DNA from: Datnioides undecimradiatus
Lineage: Eukaryota > Chordata > Actinopteri > Lobotiformes > Datnioididae
Length of the DNA stretch: 64,000 nt
Direction: 5' to 3'
NCBI GenBank assembly: GCA_008933995.1
Contig: WARS01000090.1
Coordinates: forward strand, 1,869,501-1,933,500
The translations under genes were made by a program, and so were the position numbers. Positions within the stretch are counted from its first letter, which is position 1; each line of letters starts with the position of its first letter. Positions 44,766 to 58,144 of the stretch are shown here, piece after piece. The notes below the pieces were generated by a model that was not told the origin of the DNA, did not search any database, and saw only the letters and a list, made by a program, of their open reading frames with translations.

Positions 44766-47700
44766 TGAATTGCTATTAGAAATTGAGTGTGGGATCCGCA
44801 GTGCATCTTTCTGGGAGACTCTAACGAGATGCAGGACGCAAGAAAGTCTTGCTGCTACTGCACAGCAACACCTTTTAGCATTCAACTGTTGCTGGGATCA
44901 AAGTGTAAGGTTCAGTAATTTGTTGGCAATAATTAAAGGCAACAACTACGCTGTGCGATTAATTAATCACCATCGGCTGCAGGATAGCATGACGTGCTAA
45001 TGTAACTGCGCCGCAACTGTAACTGACATCGCTTCTCAGTGGCTTTGCTCAGGGGCATCTGCTCGGTGCAGCCTCTTCATTGTGCATTAGCGGAGATAAT
45101 GACAGTAGCCCCCATCATTTAAGAGCAGCGGGGCCCTGCAACAGATCAGTGATTTTGGAAACATCCCCAACTGGCGTGTGCTCATCTGTGAATTCCTCCT
45201 GATCATTACAGTTATACTATTTGTTTTCACCTGCATGTCCCTTGCACAAATATTGAATAAAAAGTTAAAGTCCTACTACACCCTGCTCTGTGACTTCTGT
45301 GCAGAATCTGTGTTGTGTAATACTAAATCGAGCCATCGCTAACCCATTAGAGTGCACAATAGCTGTGTCTTGCTGCTGTCTGGTTGCCCCTCAAACAGCA
45401 TTGATGGAAGGCTGCATGTTCTCATAATCTCTGCATGAGTCCGACGTGAGTCTCCCACTGGGAAAATCACATAATAATAGCACTGTAATTACATAACAGA
45501 AAATGCATTGTCAAACAATTAAAGTGCTGCACACTTGAAGGCAGAAGGAGCTCATGTCCTTCCTTTCAGTGCTGTTGGAGAAAGTGAACCGGCAGCTCAG
45601 ATATAACATGATGTCGTGCATGCAGCGGGTCCGATTTTATCCACTGTAATATGATTCATACAGCACGTACACATATGTCTTAGAGTAAGAAAGGGGCATT
45701 TATGTGCTTGAATGCATTGCCCAAACGCTGGAGGCATTAGCTCTTAGTCCAGATGGAGCAAAGACACGATATTCCTTCCCCTATGGTTGCATTTGCATTT
45801 ACCTCTTCAGTGAAGTTGGTGTACACATTTAAGACCGAGACAGTAAACAATCTGTGAGCCGCATTCGTTATATTCTCGTTTCGGGACGGGTCGATATCAC
45901 CAGAAAGTTTGCCCAAGCCTGTTCGCTCCGCTGCGTGAAATGCATTTAATAGCTTGAGGCGAAATAGTCTGGTATCTCTAACGAATATGTATCAGGTCAC
46001 GAGTTGGTGCACTCTGCCTTTCTGTTTATCGGGCTCAGGACTCTGATGGTATCTGCGGACTGTCTTCAAAGCCATTTCACAGGCGACTGTCAAAGTAAGT
46101 GAACCAAAACCTTCGGCGCAAATTGCCAAAGAGAGAGACAGAGTGAAGCAGAGGGAAGGATCGAGGGAGGAAAACCACTATAAGGTAACGATGAGCAATG
46201 GTAACCGATCAAAACTTGGGGTAGCAACAAGGGCGCCCCTCGAGAGTCGGTGGTGCTGCAATCCACAATCCTACACCCTCAAAAGACCCTCGGACAAGCC
46301 TGATGCTAAAGTAAGACCTAGAAGTGCTAATGAGGATTGGTGTTACAGGCAGAAGGAGGAGGCTTTTGCATGAGAGTCGGCATTACCTCCACTTATTTTT
46401 TATTTTAAGCCTACTGACAGCTCTCTTTCACACGGAGTTTAGGCGAGGTTGAGCAACGTGGGATGCAAAACGAACCCATCCAAGAAGGCTGCCGACGAAA
46501 CCGCCACGGACTACGTTTGAAATTTAACAATAATAACACTACACAAGTCCCAGCGCGATGGGAGAGCGGTGTTGCATAACGCCGGTAATCCTTCTCTACA
46601 GTCAAACCAGCGGCGTCCTAACCTTTGCCACCTCCATCACGGCCACAATGCCACTGGTCACAGGCGGTGGAGGTCAGCATGTTTGGGGGTCAACTTAGTC
46701 GAACTTTGACCCAAAACCTGTTGAAGAACTAGGACGGCGTGCCGTAAATAACACCAAGCTCTGCACGCTACAGGGCGCAGGTTTGGTGCAAGACCAGGGT
46801 CACCCCTAATCAAATGCCTTACAATCGCGCTTATTATTGCACACAGCCGACGTCAGTTAGGCTGCAGCGCATTTTGGTGTGTCACGCCAAAATATTCATG
46901 AGCCACATCTGCTCAGCTGTGGTCACAAGCCACAGCAAGAGAGACTGAATAAAAAGCTCGGGAGGACAGGAGGGAATGCTGGGAATGACCGAGGGGAATG
47001 CTATCAGTAACCCAACTCTGTACCTTACTTGACACCCTGCAGAAGACCTCAAATCAGTCACTTCAAGGCCGTGTCATGAGTTATTGATAGCGAAGAGTAC
47101 AGTCGGGTCAAACATACTGCAGTATCTTTACATGGCAAGGGTTTCTAACCTCTCGTGTAGGTGCATCTCGTTGATCCAGTCAATCACCGTTCAGTCAGGG
47201 GACTATCCGATTTCCACAACCTTTGAGCATGTGCAGCGGCGCGAAAAAATGGATGGTTATTTACTGAAAATCGCCCGGAAAAAAAGAATAAAAAAAAACA
47301 GTTTTACTTTGTGTCAGATCCAAGCCAGACCTGTAAATGGTTAGTGAGTCATGAGCAGGGAGGAAGCACTACACGGTGACTCAGGGGGCAGAGATCCATC
47401 TGTCATGTCTGTCCATTTTCAACAGTTTCTGAAACAGTTTCACCGAGGAGCACTGAGTCTTCCCACAGGGCCGATGGCTCGTCTCTTTTCTATCTGTTCC
47501 GGCGAGCGGCGCGCCAAAGCATGTGGTGCTTTTAGGAACATAAGGCGATTTCTCTGATTTGACAAAAAAAAAGTGTAATTAGCGCGTGTAGCCACTGTGT
47601 GCTTCTCAGAATTGCTTAGCGAAGACGTCGTGTTTGAAAAACACTGTAGAATTCAATATTAATGTGATTTCCCAACGCTAGTTTGACAGCATGCACAGAA

Positions 47701-48538
47701 AGATGCGACCGTGGCATGACGCTGGGTAAGCTGGAGGTTTAAAACGCGTCACAAATGGCGTATGGTAAGATGAGCTAACATTAGCCCGTGCTAAATTTAA
47801 GACAAACGACGCCACGCAGTAATGCCCTCATTATTCAGTTTCAGTCCACTTTGCGGCAAATGAATCTGGCCACTCCCCTGTTTCCAGGCTGCTCTGGCGA
47901 AAGACGGGACTCTAAATAGCATCACACCCTGGTGTCTGTGATGGAAGAGGAAGGGTAGAGGAAGGAGCCAAGGAAATGAGGCCAATTTCCCCGTGGGGCC
48001 CCAGTAACCAGGAGCGGCCTAACAGGTCCCACACAGAGGAGCCATTAGACTGGAACCTAATGGCAGCCTAGACCCACCCACTTCCTGCCAGGTGTCCCCC
48101 AAGGGTGTGTTCCTGGATCTCTGAGTCTCTGTCTGGGTGTCTTCCTCTCAGTTAGCCTGTCTCTCTGCACTTCATTGCATTCAGTCTGGCTGTGACTGCT
48201 CGGCTCTGCACGTCTGCCTGTTCCAGTGTAAACTCATCGTGCTCCCGTTCCTTGTTTTTAGATTAAAAGAGGCTAAACAAACATTGCAATTCGTAATGGA
48301 CAGGGGGTTCGCGTTGGAGAGGTGACCTCAGGCTGGAAAAATCAAGACAAAACACTGGAAGTGAAATGCTACAGAGTGGCTACCGTGCAGGAAGAGAGGA
48401 TGCTTTGGCCAGACGACTGGGGCCACTGAGGGAGGCTCGCTGTGTTTCCAGTGGCAGTAAAAAGGAGCAGGCCTGAGCTGCAAGCACAAAGTGTGCAGGG
48501 GCAGACTGGAAGTTGAAGAATTTCCGTCCCGGCGTTGA

Positions 48539-48544
<6 letters not shown>

Positions 48545-48569
<25 letters not shown>
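48545..48569. repeat. (GA)n microsatellite
   Basis: About 12 GA units form a purine-only tract at the start of a cluster of three different dinucleotide repeats. Confidence 0.95.
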
Positions 48570-48673
48570 TAGGCTAGTGTCTGCCAGCAAGAGCAGCACT
48601 CTCTTTTTCCACAAGGGAGAAGTTATGGCGTGATTTGCGTGTCATCCAAACCACACCATTTGGCGGGAAATTG

Positions 48674-48695
48674 GTGTGTGTGTGTGTGTGTGTGT
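48674..48695. repeat. (GT)n microsatellite, left arm of an inverted pair
   Basis: Eleven GT units lie 58 bases before a longer CA tract to which they are complementary. Confidence 0.96.
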
Positions 48696-48749
48696 CCGCA
48701 ACATGTGTGTGAGGCCGTCGAGTTAGCGCGATCGACCCGAGGAACGACG

Positions 48750-48753
<4 letters not shown>

Positions 48754-48782
<29 letters not shown>
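48754..48782. repeat. (CA)n microsatellite, right arm of an inverted pair
   Basis: About 14 CA units are complementary to the GT tract at 48674-48695. A CG-rich spacer with an inner cgtcg/cgacg pair separates the arms. Confidence 0.96.
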
Positions 48783-48786
<4 letters not shown>

Positions 48787-49841
48787 ACGCAAGCGCACGC
48801 ACATCATTCAATTTCCCACCTCAACAAGTGCGCGATCGTGCCGGGAGCAGCGCTGCAATTCAAAAACCAGCACTTGACATATTCGGCCGCGCAGTCCAAA
48901 CTGCTACGGAAATCATGCACATACCACGGTCAATCAAACACTAATAATAGCTTTGCCTCGGCTCTAAATTACAGTTGGGAAGGGTCATTTTGTGTCAGTC
49001 AGCTCTGATGTCTCTATTTCATATCTGCACGGCTGACCGCTGCGGATAATTGGATGCTCGCAAGTGCATCCGTAACCTCATTGGTCGTATTTCAACATCC
49101 ACACCTCGGACGCTTTTCCGGAACAGGGGTGCAGGGGTGCAGGGGCGCACCGGTAATCAGGTAAGCACGTCCAGTGTCAGGACAGCAAAATAAAACCCGT
49201 GCCCGATATCCAGCATCTCGTTTCAGATTGTATTAGCCACACTATTATGACTGCTAATGAGGAGGCATTACAGAGGCCAGAAATAGCCTGGCAGGGTGGA
49301 CAGGCTTCATCCCAGACCCGGGTGTCGCTGGCTATTAGAATATATGGACTGTGGCCACGGCCAGCTCAGCTCTCCCTCTCCTGTTCGCTGGGTCTCATTA
49401 TCGCACAATCACGCCCCACTAGCTACGGAGCTGCCTCTGTCTGCCTGGCTGCGAGTCCAGACAGGTAGGAGGGAAAAGAGGGGGAAAAGACTCAGATGAA
49501 CAGTAAAAGATGGAGAAAGAGAAAGAGAGAGGTAAAAAGGTGGAGACCAAGGCCGAGGAGGTCACAACAATGAGGAGCTGGCGAGAAAGGAGAGGAAAGG
49601 GAGACAAAGGAGGTTTAAATATGAGTGGGGGGAATATGCTGAAAGGCCAGAGGAGAAGGTAAAGGAGAGGGTAACTGAGACGGAGGCCAAGAGAGTGTGA
49701 GGGTGTGCAAGAGAGAGTGGACGACTGCAGCAATGTTTCTCTTTTTCCTCCCCCTCCTTATTTTCCGTCTGAGTTACACGGTCATTTGGCGGCACTGGCT
49801 GGGACCACCGGCGTGTTTCCACTTGGCCGTCTGGTCGCCCG

Positions 49842-49985
49842 CCGGCCTGCCTGCCTGCCTGTTTATCTGTCTGTCTGTCTGCCTGACTACAGGTTCTCAC
49901 TGTCTTCCCGGCCGTCCACTCAATTTCTCTTCCTGTCTGTCTTTCGTCCAGCGCGGCTGTTTGTCTGTCTGTTTGGCTGGCTGAC
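49842..49985. repeat. (CTGC/CTGT)n tetranucleotide-rich region
   Basis: Imperfect CTGC and CTGT units recur at 49845-49884 and again at about 49952-49984. They create cysteine- and leucine-rich chance frames on the plus strand and DRQT-rich ones on the minus strand. Confidence 0.85.
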
Positions 49986-50052
49986 AGTTTCTCACTGCGT
50001 GCAACATAGGAAAGCAGAGCTCCCATTTCCACTCCACCACCACAGACAGGAC

Positions 50053-50080
50053 TTTTTTTTTGGGGGGGGGGGGGGGGGGG
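50053..50080. repeat. T9-G19 homopolymer tract
   Basis: Nine T are followed by 19 consecutive G. On the gene strand this is a C19 run followed by A9. Confidence 0.95.
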
Positions 50081-50577
50081 TTGAGCTGATGCAATGAATA
50101 CACACACACACATGCACGCACACACAGATCATCTGAAACAGCCAGACACGTGAAATGCATATGGAATATCGCTGTGCATTTTCCCCTGATTTCCTGAGAT
50201 GCAGACGGTGTCTCGTTCCCTCCTTCAGGACGATATTCAGTGTTCGGCTTTCCTTCTATCGGACATGCATCTGCTAAAAGGACAAAACTTGGTTCGCGCA
50301 GTTGGTTTACAAAGTAGTTAAGGTTCGGTTTTAATCAACCGTAATCCAGTCGTAGCCTCCTGGAGCCTGACTCCCTGGATCCTGGATCCCTTATTGAACT
50401 TATGCATGTTTCCTTTTGAGCATTTGCAGGATAACTGAAACTCATAATTCATATCCATAATTATTTCTTTACATGAGACCATCAAAACATGCAAAAAATG
50501 ATTTATAAATGCAGGCTACACGACACAAAGTGACATCTTTTTGATCGTCACAGTCCAAAAGGCAAAAAAAAAAAGGT

Positions 50578-50900
50578 TTGCTAACATCAGAACGTACGAT
50601 GTTCGTTAGCCTCACTACTTATGATACCGCTAAGCATTAGAGCATTAGGACTTCGTTAGCTTCAGGACATATGATGTTCGTTATCATCGCAGCACATGAT
50701 ATTTGTCAGACCATCAGACATTTGTTGGCATCAGAACACGAGGCGTTCGTTAGCATCAAAGCCTGAAATTCGTTAGCTTCAGATCAAAGGTGCCTTGAAA
50801 CATAAGATGTCCGTTAGCCTCAAAGAAGCTGATGTTTATTAGCGTCAGATACGACATTTATTGGCCACAAAATACAGAAAAACGTAGCATTTCGTTGACG
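50578..50900. repeat. Degenerate minisatellite, about 25 bp units
   Basis: About ten to twelve imperfect tandem units share the core ttcgttagcnTCAG, usually followed by acatatgatg. Clear units begin near 50602, 50650, 50677, 50746, 50771, 50809 and 50836. Unit length varies from about 23 to 45 bases through small insertions. The units are too divergent and too closely packed to be CRISPR. The array lies in intron 1. Confidence 0.8.
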
Positions 50901-51989
50901 TACAACAAGATCTGGAAGAAACCAGCTCTAACCTCAACAACTATGACTTACATTCCCATCTTACCCACCTTCTTCTTGCTGTAAGTGTTATATTTTTGAA
51001 TGGGCTGAGAAAAACACGTTCCGCCTCGCGCTTTTGTGTGTGCAGCTCGTCGACGGCGCCCGGAAGCCGAATGCCACGTTGGTTTGAATGCGTTGCGTGC
51101 ACGCATCGAGGACTCCGTACGGCCGCGCTGTCAGCAGAGATCTTACATTTCTTTGACGTGCAGACACACAAATACATGCACAAACACACCCAAAGGTGAC
51201 ATTCACTTCGAGGGCTGTATGCGTGTATGCATGTTTCTTGCATGTGCAGCAGCATGCCTCCCTGGGTAAGTGTTTTGTCCCTATAGTGGATGAAAACAGG
51301 GTAAATACAGTAACTGCCAACCGTTGTGGAACCTCAGGCTATGAGCCTGTCGTACATTCTTTCAATAAAAGGTCCTTGGTTCAGTTATTTAAAGGGACAC
51401 CTCCAATAACAGCCAAGTGGAGCAAACAACACACAAATGTCTGACTTATGATGGAAAAGGGTGCAGTAGGAGCTGCCATCAGCCCGGAGCCAGCTTTGCT
51501 GCGTCCTCATTAATAGTTATGTTTTGGATTTTGGGAAGGATGGAGACTGACGCCAGGTCAGAACACATATTTCCACACCTAGTATTCAACACCCAAAAGT
51601 CTTAAGCATCTGGAAATACTACCCAAACTCCAAATTTAGCTTGTTACGGCCTCGTTACGATCACAAACAGAAGAAATGTGAACTCTGACACCCAGACAGA
51701 GACGCTGGATTTCGCAAACAGTCAACCACGCATTATATTGGCTTTATGTAGCAAACTCAGAAATGCCAGGGGTCAGAGTCTGAAGTATATTTTTCTACAT
51801 AAACAGCGGTGACGTCACCCTGGATCGCGCAACAGCAACACATTTTACAGTAGCATCTGTGCATTATATTTGGCATCAGATGGAGCGTAATGTGACTTTT
51901 TGGTTCCACAGCGTTTCCATTAGCCAACACTCTGGCTGAGCGGAAAAAGAGAGGCAGAGAGGGACACGCACAAGAAAAATCTGCTGCAG

Positions 51990-52011
51990 TTTTTTTTTTT
52001 TTTTTTTTTTT
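51990..52011. repeat. T22 homopolymer
   Basis: Twenty-two T on the plus strand (A22 on the gene strand). It could be a retroposon poly-A tail, but no element body is recognisable beside it. Confidence 0.9.
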
Positions 52012-55000
52012 ATAGTGGAAAACAACAAAAGCACCCAAAATCAACCACAGAGCATAAGAATTTACAACCACCAGAGAGGCGTTAAAGGAGGGTCAAAAAG
52101 GTAACGAGGACTGGGTCAACAGTCCTCTGGTTACATGTGAGGGTTTGTAACTGAAAGGTTCACTCTGGGATTCAGATTTTAGACGTGTGCGAAGGCAAAA
52201 CTTGTCCGAGGTGCCTGATTTACGTCTGCATTCGCTCAAACGCCTGGGTGACTGTTGATTTCCTGCGCGGCCGTCGCCTCTCGCCCCTGCTGCCGCTTGT
52301 ATTTCGCCCCTCTCCTCCACACCCTCCATCAACTTGATGTACTATTATTTCCATTTCCCCCTCGCCCTCTCACGCAGCTCGCAGTAGATGATGGAGAGAA
52401 CATAATGAGGAGGAACGAAGGGCTAAGTGAGGGGGATGACAGTGATGGGGGCAGCCGACGGTTAGCGCAGTGGCCACTGTGGCCTCCAGGTGTGCCGCGT
52501 GAGCCGACAGCTCGCAACGCTGCTCTTTGTGTCCCGCTGTTCGTCAATATTAAATGCTCCAAAACTGCAATCACCCTTTTTTTTAAGTACAGCGGTGGTC
52601 AATAATTTGTCCGCTCTCACTACAATGAACATTCTCGATCAAACGCACGAATGTTAACGCTATTAATAACCACAAGAAAAGCAGCGTGGACCGGACGCGC
52701 TGGCATTTAGTTAAGCACGTGGAAAGGTGCCAGCAAAGAGGTTTAATCCAAACTATGAGACACTTTGCTCTTGAAATAAGGCGCATAAGGTGGAAAACCA
52801 CTAGTCTGTTGATGTTTTAAAGGAGCAACACCAGAAAGAGCTCGATATCACACTGCGATGACAAAGAAATCTTAATATTAAAGCAGAAATCCTGACTTCT
52901 CTTTATGTTTTTGATGTGGAGATGTGGTGGAGAAGCATCACATCACCTGAGGTCGTCGTTAAGGTGTCAGCATACTTGAAATATTGGACACTGGTGCTGA
53001 TTTTGGATCAGCTCTATCTCAAATCTAATGAATTTAATACTAAAAATCTGCACGCATGTCATTTTTATGATAATCTCTGCTGATAATCTTTGATAATCTC
53101 ACACGTATGTTTAAAACGTGCCCGTATCGATAATCACCGGCAGCGTAATTCCTATAATCCCTACATGAACTTTACGCAGAAGGTCATTACCCTCTCTCAA
53201 GCTGACCTCAGACAGCCTGTACTGTTTTTACGCCCAAGCTCGTGATCCGGCGCTTGCATGTGTCACACTGCGATCTCTCGCCGACCCTCTGTGCTCGCGC
53301 GGCGTCGGCGCACCTGGGCTGCGCCAGCGCTGCCATGTTGAAAAGCGAGGGGTGAAAAGCAAATATGGACGGTCAGAGAGGGGAAAACAAAACGGACTGA
53401 GATCTCAATAACTCGTTTAAAAAGGGGAGAATCCGATTTGTTTGGTTTGTTCGACTGAATCTTAAGAGAAGAGGGATATCAGCGATTAGCTGCGCCAGGA
53501 AATGGATCACTGGGCTGCTCGGGTTATGTGCTTCGGGTTAAAACAGATATGGTACTGAAATAACAGCAACAGCGGTAGCAGAGAACAGCTTGTTTTAATT
53601 GTCTCTGAAGTGGAACAGCTGGCTGCGACTACTGGGCCTCACAGCATAACACAGAGACAGAGGGAGCAGGAGGAGGACGGGGGGGTTGGCGTCCATGGCC
53701 AAGGGGTTGAGGCTCAGGCCAAAACTTTCATTCTGCTATTCTGAACTAAAGAGTTTGTCCTTACTGACATTAAGACGACTTAGCCCTCTAAACCAAACTC
53801 AATACAGCTGAAAACACTTTAGCTAAACACAACAACCGTTTAAAGCGGAGGATCCGTAGAAACTGGATCTGTTGAAACACTTCGAACACAATAACATGTA
53901 TTTACCAGCTTCGAGTAACGGCAGGCATCGCACTTTAATACCTCAGACATGGCCCATTGCTCTTGGAAAATGGACCAAAACTGTGAATTGAGTGAGACAC
54001 CCGGCTACCTGCTCATTTTCGGAAAACATCCAGCGGAGAGGCTGAACTCATTTCCCCTCGTGCCCGTTTGCTCACACGTTTTTTCCGGGAGCTTTCCATC
54101 GCACTGCAGCAACTGCAGGCGCCTCCTTGATAAGTAACAACTGTTCAAAAATAATCCTTAATTATGCTCCTGAGAAATAAGTGTTGCTGTCTCTGTGCAA
54201 TCGCGGCGAGGGTTGCTCCCTCTTCAGCTTCAATGTGTTAATAAACACCAAAGAACTGGTGGCGGAGGGTGCTTTTCTGCTGATTTCTAACTGCACAACT
54301 CCTCCAAAAGGTCAAACTAATCACATATTCTTCACAGAGACCCCCACCACCACCACCACCTTTGTGTCTTTGTTATCAGCGGTGCACAGGAGTTGCATGA
54401 CGCGCTACGGCCCATTCCACATACTGGTTTTTACATGTGAAAATCATTTTTCATGCTAATAGCAATTGTTTTTTTTTACATTACATGCAGTGATCTGGTG
54501 CATTTTATGGCGCAGATAAACAAGTCTGTTTTTATTGACGTGTCAAAGCTTGTATTGATGGTACCACTGCCTTATGCGCGCCTTCTGCAGTCCATTTATT
54601 GTAAAACGCACATACGTGTAATGTAGCGGCAGGAAAGGCAGGAGCTGCGTTAAGGCTGCACATTCATGCACGCTGCTGCCTGCACTATCTCTGCACGATG
54701 GTTTCCTCACAAACAACCACCAGTCCCTCCCTTCTGATGCTGACAAAGATAGAAAGCATACTGCGTCGTCGTTCTGCAAGCTAGCGTTAGCGAGTGTGTT
54801 CGCTTAGTGGAAATCACACAGATCTGACTGAACACAGTTTAGAAAAGCCTAAAAATTAAGCACTTTGGTAGGAATCGTGTTTTATTTTTCCAGATTTTTG
54901 TTAGCATTCAGTTAGCATAACATTTGCTATACCTATATGGGTGTTTGTCTTATAAATGACAAATAGCTAGTCACAGTGATAGCTATTGGCATCTGTCTAA

Positions 55001-56887
55001 GCTATGCATGCTGTCAGACACAGTTTGGATGGTTTGCTGTGGAGCATCTTTGACGCCATTCTCCAAAAACGGTGGCGCCGCCCCAGAACGCTCCAACTTG
55101 CTTTCCTAAAACATAAAATATAATCTATGGAATAAAAACGCATTTTAAATCAGGATCGCAATATCGAAGAGGCAAACTGCGGTAAGATACTTTATACCAT
55201 CATATTGTAAAGTGCTGTAGACACTGTACAGTAAAACAAAACCCACAATGACAGTGGGACACGGCACATGGGAAATACATGACAGCAGTAGGTGCCAGAG
55301 GCGTCTCATACAACTGACAGAGTCTCAAAGACCGCAAAACGAATGACACGCCATCCCAGCGGTAGCCAATGAGATGCTTGGAAGAATCTACACCCTCATT
55401 CCTGGATTGGACAGCCTGAGGTCCAACCCAAGGCTTTGCTGTCATTTGTGGGTCGTGACGGGGAGAAAGGACAACAACGTCGGGGTCTGCTGGATGTGTG
55501 TAGGAGGTTGGAGGTTCTCTGCTTATATATGACAGTTACATACACTTACAAACTCACAACTTGGTTCCTGCTACGTCTGAACTGTAGGTACATGTTTGCA
55601 ATGAGTTGACCGAGCGATAAAACTCTGTCAGATATAAAGCAGCAGAAAACAAATAATGTTCCTGTACTGCAAGGCGGCTCTACTGAGTATTTAACCTGAT
55701 ATATTGCTGGTGCGACCAAAAGCCCCAGTCTGTTTCCGCAGTCATGAATATTCCAATGAGCTGTTCAATTTGTGTTGCGGAGGTTATTGGAAAGCTACAG
55801 AAGCGTGCAGGGTTCTCCCTAAAGCCTGGTTGAAACCATGTTATGCACTAGACTGAGTGACTTGCTGAGATACCAAGTCTTAAATTAAAGTGGGATCTCC
55901 TCCCCTGCTTCCTTATAAAAATAAAAAATAAAAATGAGTCAGCCTGCTGGCATTTTAAGCCTTTGGCGAAATCCAATATGTCTGCTGAGTAAGACTTTCT
56001 GAATTCTGCTCGGCATGACAGAGCCAAAAAGCATGTTGGTTGAAATTTGCGTTATATCTCTTGAATGCAACAAACCATGCAGCGCTGCGAGCGAGGGGGT
56101 TTTGCAGCACACCAGAGTGAAGTCTGGCATTGTCATGACTTAGATAAGATCACGCTGAAACGTGTAGCTGTGCTATCACACAAACTGAACCACACGCTTG
56201 CTGCTATCTCGATTTCCTGCTCTACGCGGTTGTTTTTGTCTGTGAGCAGCAGAGCCAAGAGCCTAAATGCCCCAGTGTGCGTAGTACAGTACTAATATAT
56301 CCTTTAAAGTGGATTATTGTAAAACTGCTCCACTATAGCTAATTAATTATTAAGTTGGATCACACCTTTTCACTCTCACGATGCAAATGTTTCATACTTT
56401 AGCTGCAGCTTAAACATTCAGCCACCTTGTATGCAGTACTAGTAGATGAAGATTGTCTTAATTTGACAATGGACACTCAAAAGTATGAATGATCTACAGA
56501 CTGGGGGCAGCCTGGTTTCGAGATGAACGGTCAAATCACTGGCAAACGGGTTTTCATCCCTGTAGCTCCATCCACGTTAGATGTGGACATAATCTAGGTG
56601 AGATTACCTAGTCTGAGAAAGCTGAGACCTTCAAGAGAGCTCAAAGTAACAAGTATCTTCATGCAACTGACTTAAACACACATGCACACGCACGCACACG
56701 CACGGCAGGGTCAGCAGGCGAAGCATCGGCGCTCGCGTGAACAATGGCAAATGTGTTTCAGAGAGCGTAGCTACGGGAGGGTCAGGGCTGAGAACATCAT
56801 ACCAAAATGTGGGTTTTCTCATCTGGAAACTTCACACATTAAAATCGTGACGTTCACACACGAAAGCATCCCCGAATACCCCCGCAG

Positions 56888-56908
56888 ACACACACACACA
56901 CACACACA
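56888..56908. repeat. (AC)n microsatellite
   Basis: Ten AC units in intron 1. Confidence 0.95.
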
Positions 56909-57224
56909 GAACAGCAGCAGTAGCGCACACTGAGATGCGAGGTGTAATAACCTGTGCTTGTGACTCACCAGCACCCAGACATGCTGCGTTTCAATATGAG
57001 AGGCCATTAAAAAGGCAACGGCAGCTGTTTCCTGCACTCTGGAAGACTTGTGATTTATTACATATCATGTGTCACTGGTCTGTACGTATGTGTGTGCATG
57101 CATAACTGGTTATCTAGTGTGTGTACTTCTGCATCAAAGTCTGAACACGCCAGTCACTTAGAGGTCTCTTCTGCAGCCCCGCATCCCTGCAGACATGGCT
57201 TCACACGGAGCGCTGCTGAAGGGT

Positions 57225-57246
57225 CACACACACACACACACACACA
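57225..57246. repeat. (CA)n microsatellite
   Basis: Eleven CA units in intron 1. Confidence 0.95.
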
Positions 57247-58120
57247 TCTATGTCGCTCGCAGCCCTTCGGTGACTCACTGCACTCCGGCCGGAGAAAAGG
57301 GTCTAGCACATTCATTATCAGCTGTACAGTACGCCTACAAGACAGCCAGAGAGATCGAAGAAGACGAAAAGCCGAGATGAAAAAGAGATACAGCGGTGAA
57401 TCAAGCTCGCACGTTAAGTCACAGACAGAGCAGGGGGTAACCGAAGGTCAACCCGAAGACTACCACAAGAAGAGGTCACTTGCAACGTCTTCTTGGATGA
57501 AGCGATGCAATAAATGAACAGTGTTAAGAGGTCTCCAGGAGTTGCACCGGCGGCAGTTCAGCTGAGGTAAACCTCGTTCCTGACAACTGCCGAGAAAGAA
57601 AGAAAAAGAAACGAAGAACAGCCTCGGAGGCAACTCGCGGAGAAGAAGATGCGTGCAGAGGCATCGCAGCGAGGCTCTGTGGCGAATGGAAAAGCTCATT
57701 TGCTGAAATGAAGCGATGCCCGGGAGATACAACCATTATCCTGAACAATGCTACTGTGCACGTCGCGGGAAGGAACAAGGGCCAACCAGGCACAATGCTG
57801 CCTGTATGTTCACAACTGTAACTCATGTCATCAAGCCAGCATAGGCGGATATACACAGAGATTCATGTAGACATACATCAAAAGGAGAGTAGGGCAACAT
57901 GTAGGGGGCGGACACACAATGAGAAGAGATGATTTATGTTATATTTGAAAATCAGAAGACTGCAGAGAATGAATATGCAATCAATGTCTACTTTTAAAAA
58001 GAGATGAAAGCTCGGTGATCACTAACGTGCATACAACACTGGAGCTGCAATCTGGACTTTTGTCTTTTAATAACATCAGATACTGTGGGTGCACCAGAGG
58101 TTGGATGAATAGATGTCACT

Positions 58121-58144
58121 GTGTGTGTGTGTGTGTGTGTGTGT
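58121..58144. repeat. (GT)n microsatellite
   Basis: Twelve GT units in intron 1, about 870 bases from the CA tract at 57225, in complementary orientation. Confidence 0.95.

Larger units (their letters stand above)
39001..50000 (-). other. KCNQ intron 1, part 3 (no gene seen)
   Basis: Holds a possible LINE tail at 44620-44765, the C10-T21 tract, the GA/GT/CA cluster at 48545-48782, and the tetranucleotide region. Two sites share taattaatcacc (42361 and 44960). No gene is seen. Confidence 0.75.

Noticed and set aside
46130-46860. Block of unusual texture considered as a mobile element or conserved RNA
   Set aside because: I could find no repeat edges, coding signal or fold that I recognise, so no feature is claimed.
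49562-50125. 187-codon open frame on the minus strand
   Set aside because: It is made of simple-sequence translation (DRQT, PPPP and similar) from the tetranucleotide and homopolymer repeats.
50578-50900. CRISPR array
   Set aside because: Units are imperfect and contiguous, with no constant repeat/unique spacer pattern, and the context is a vertebrate intron.
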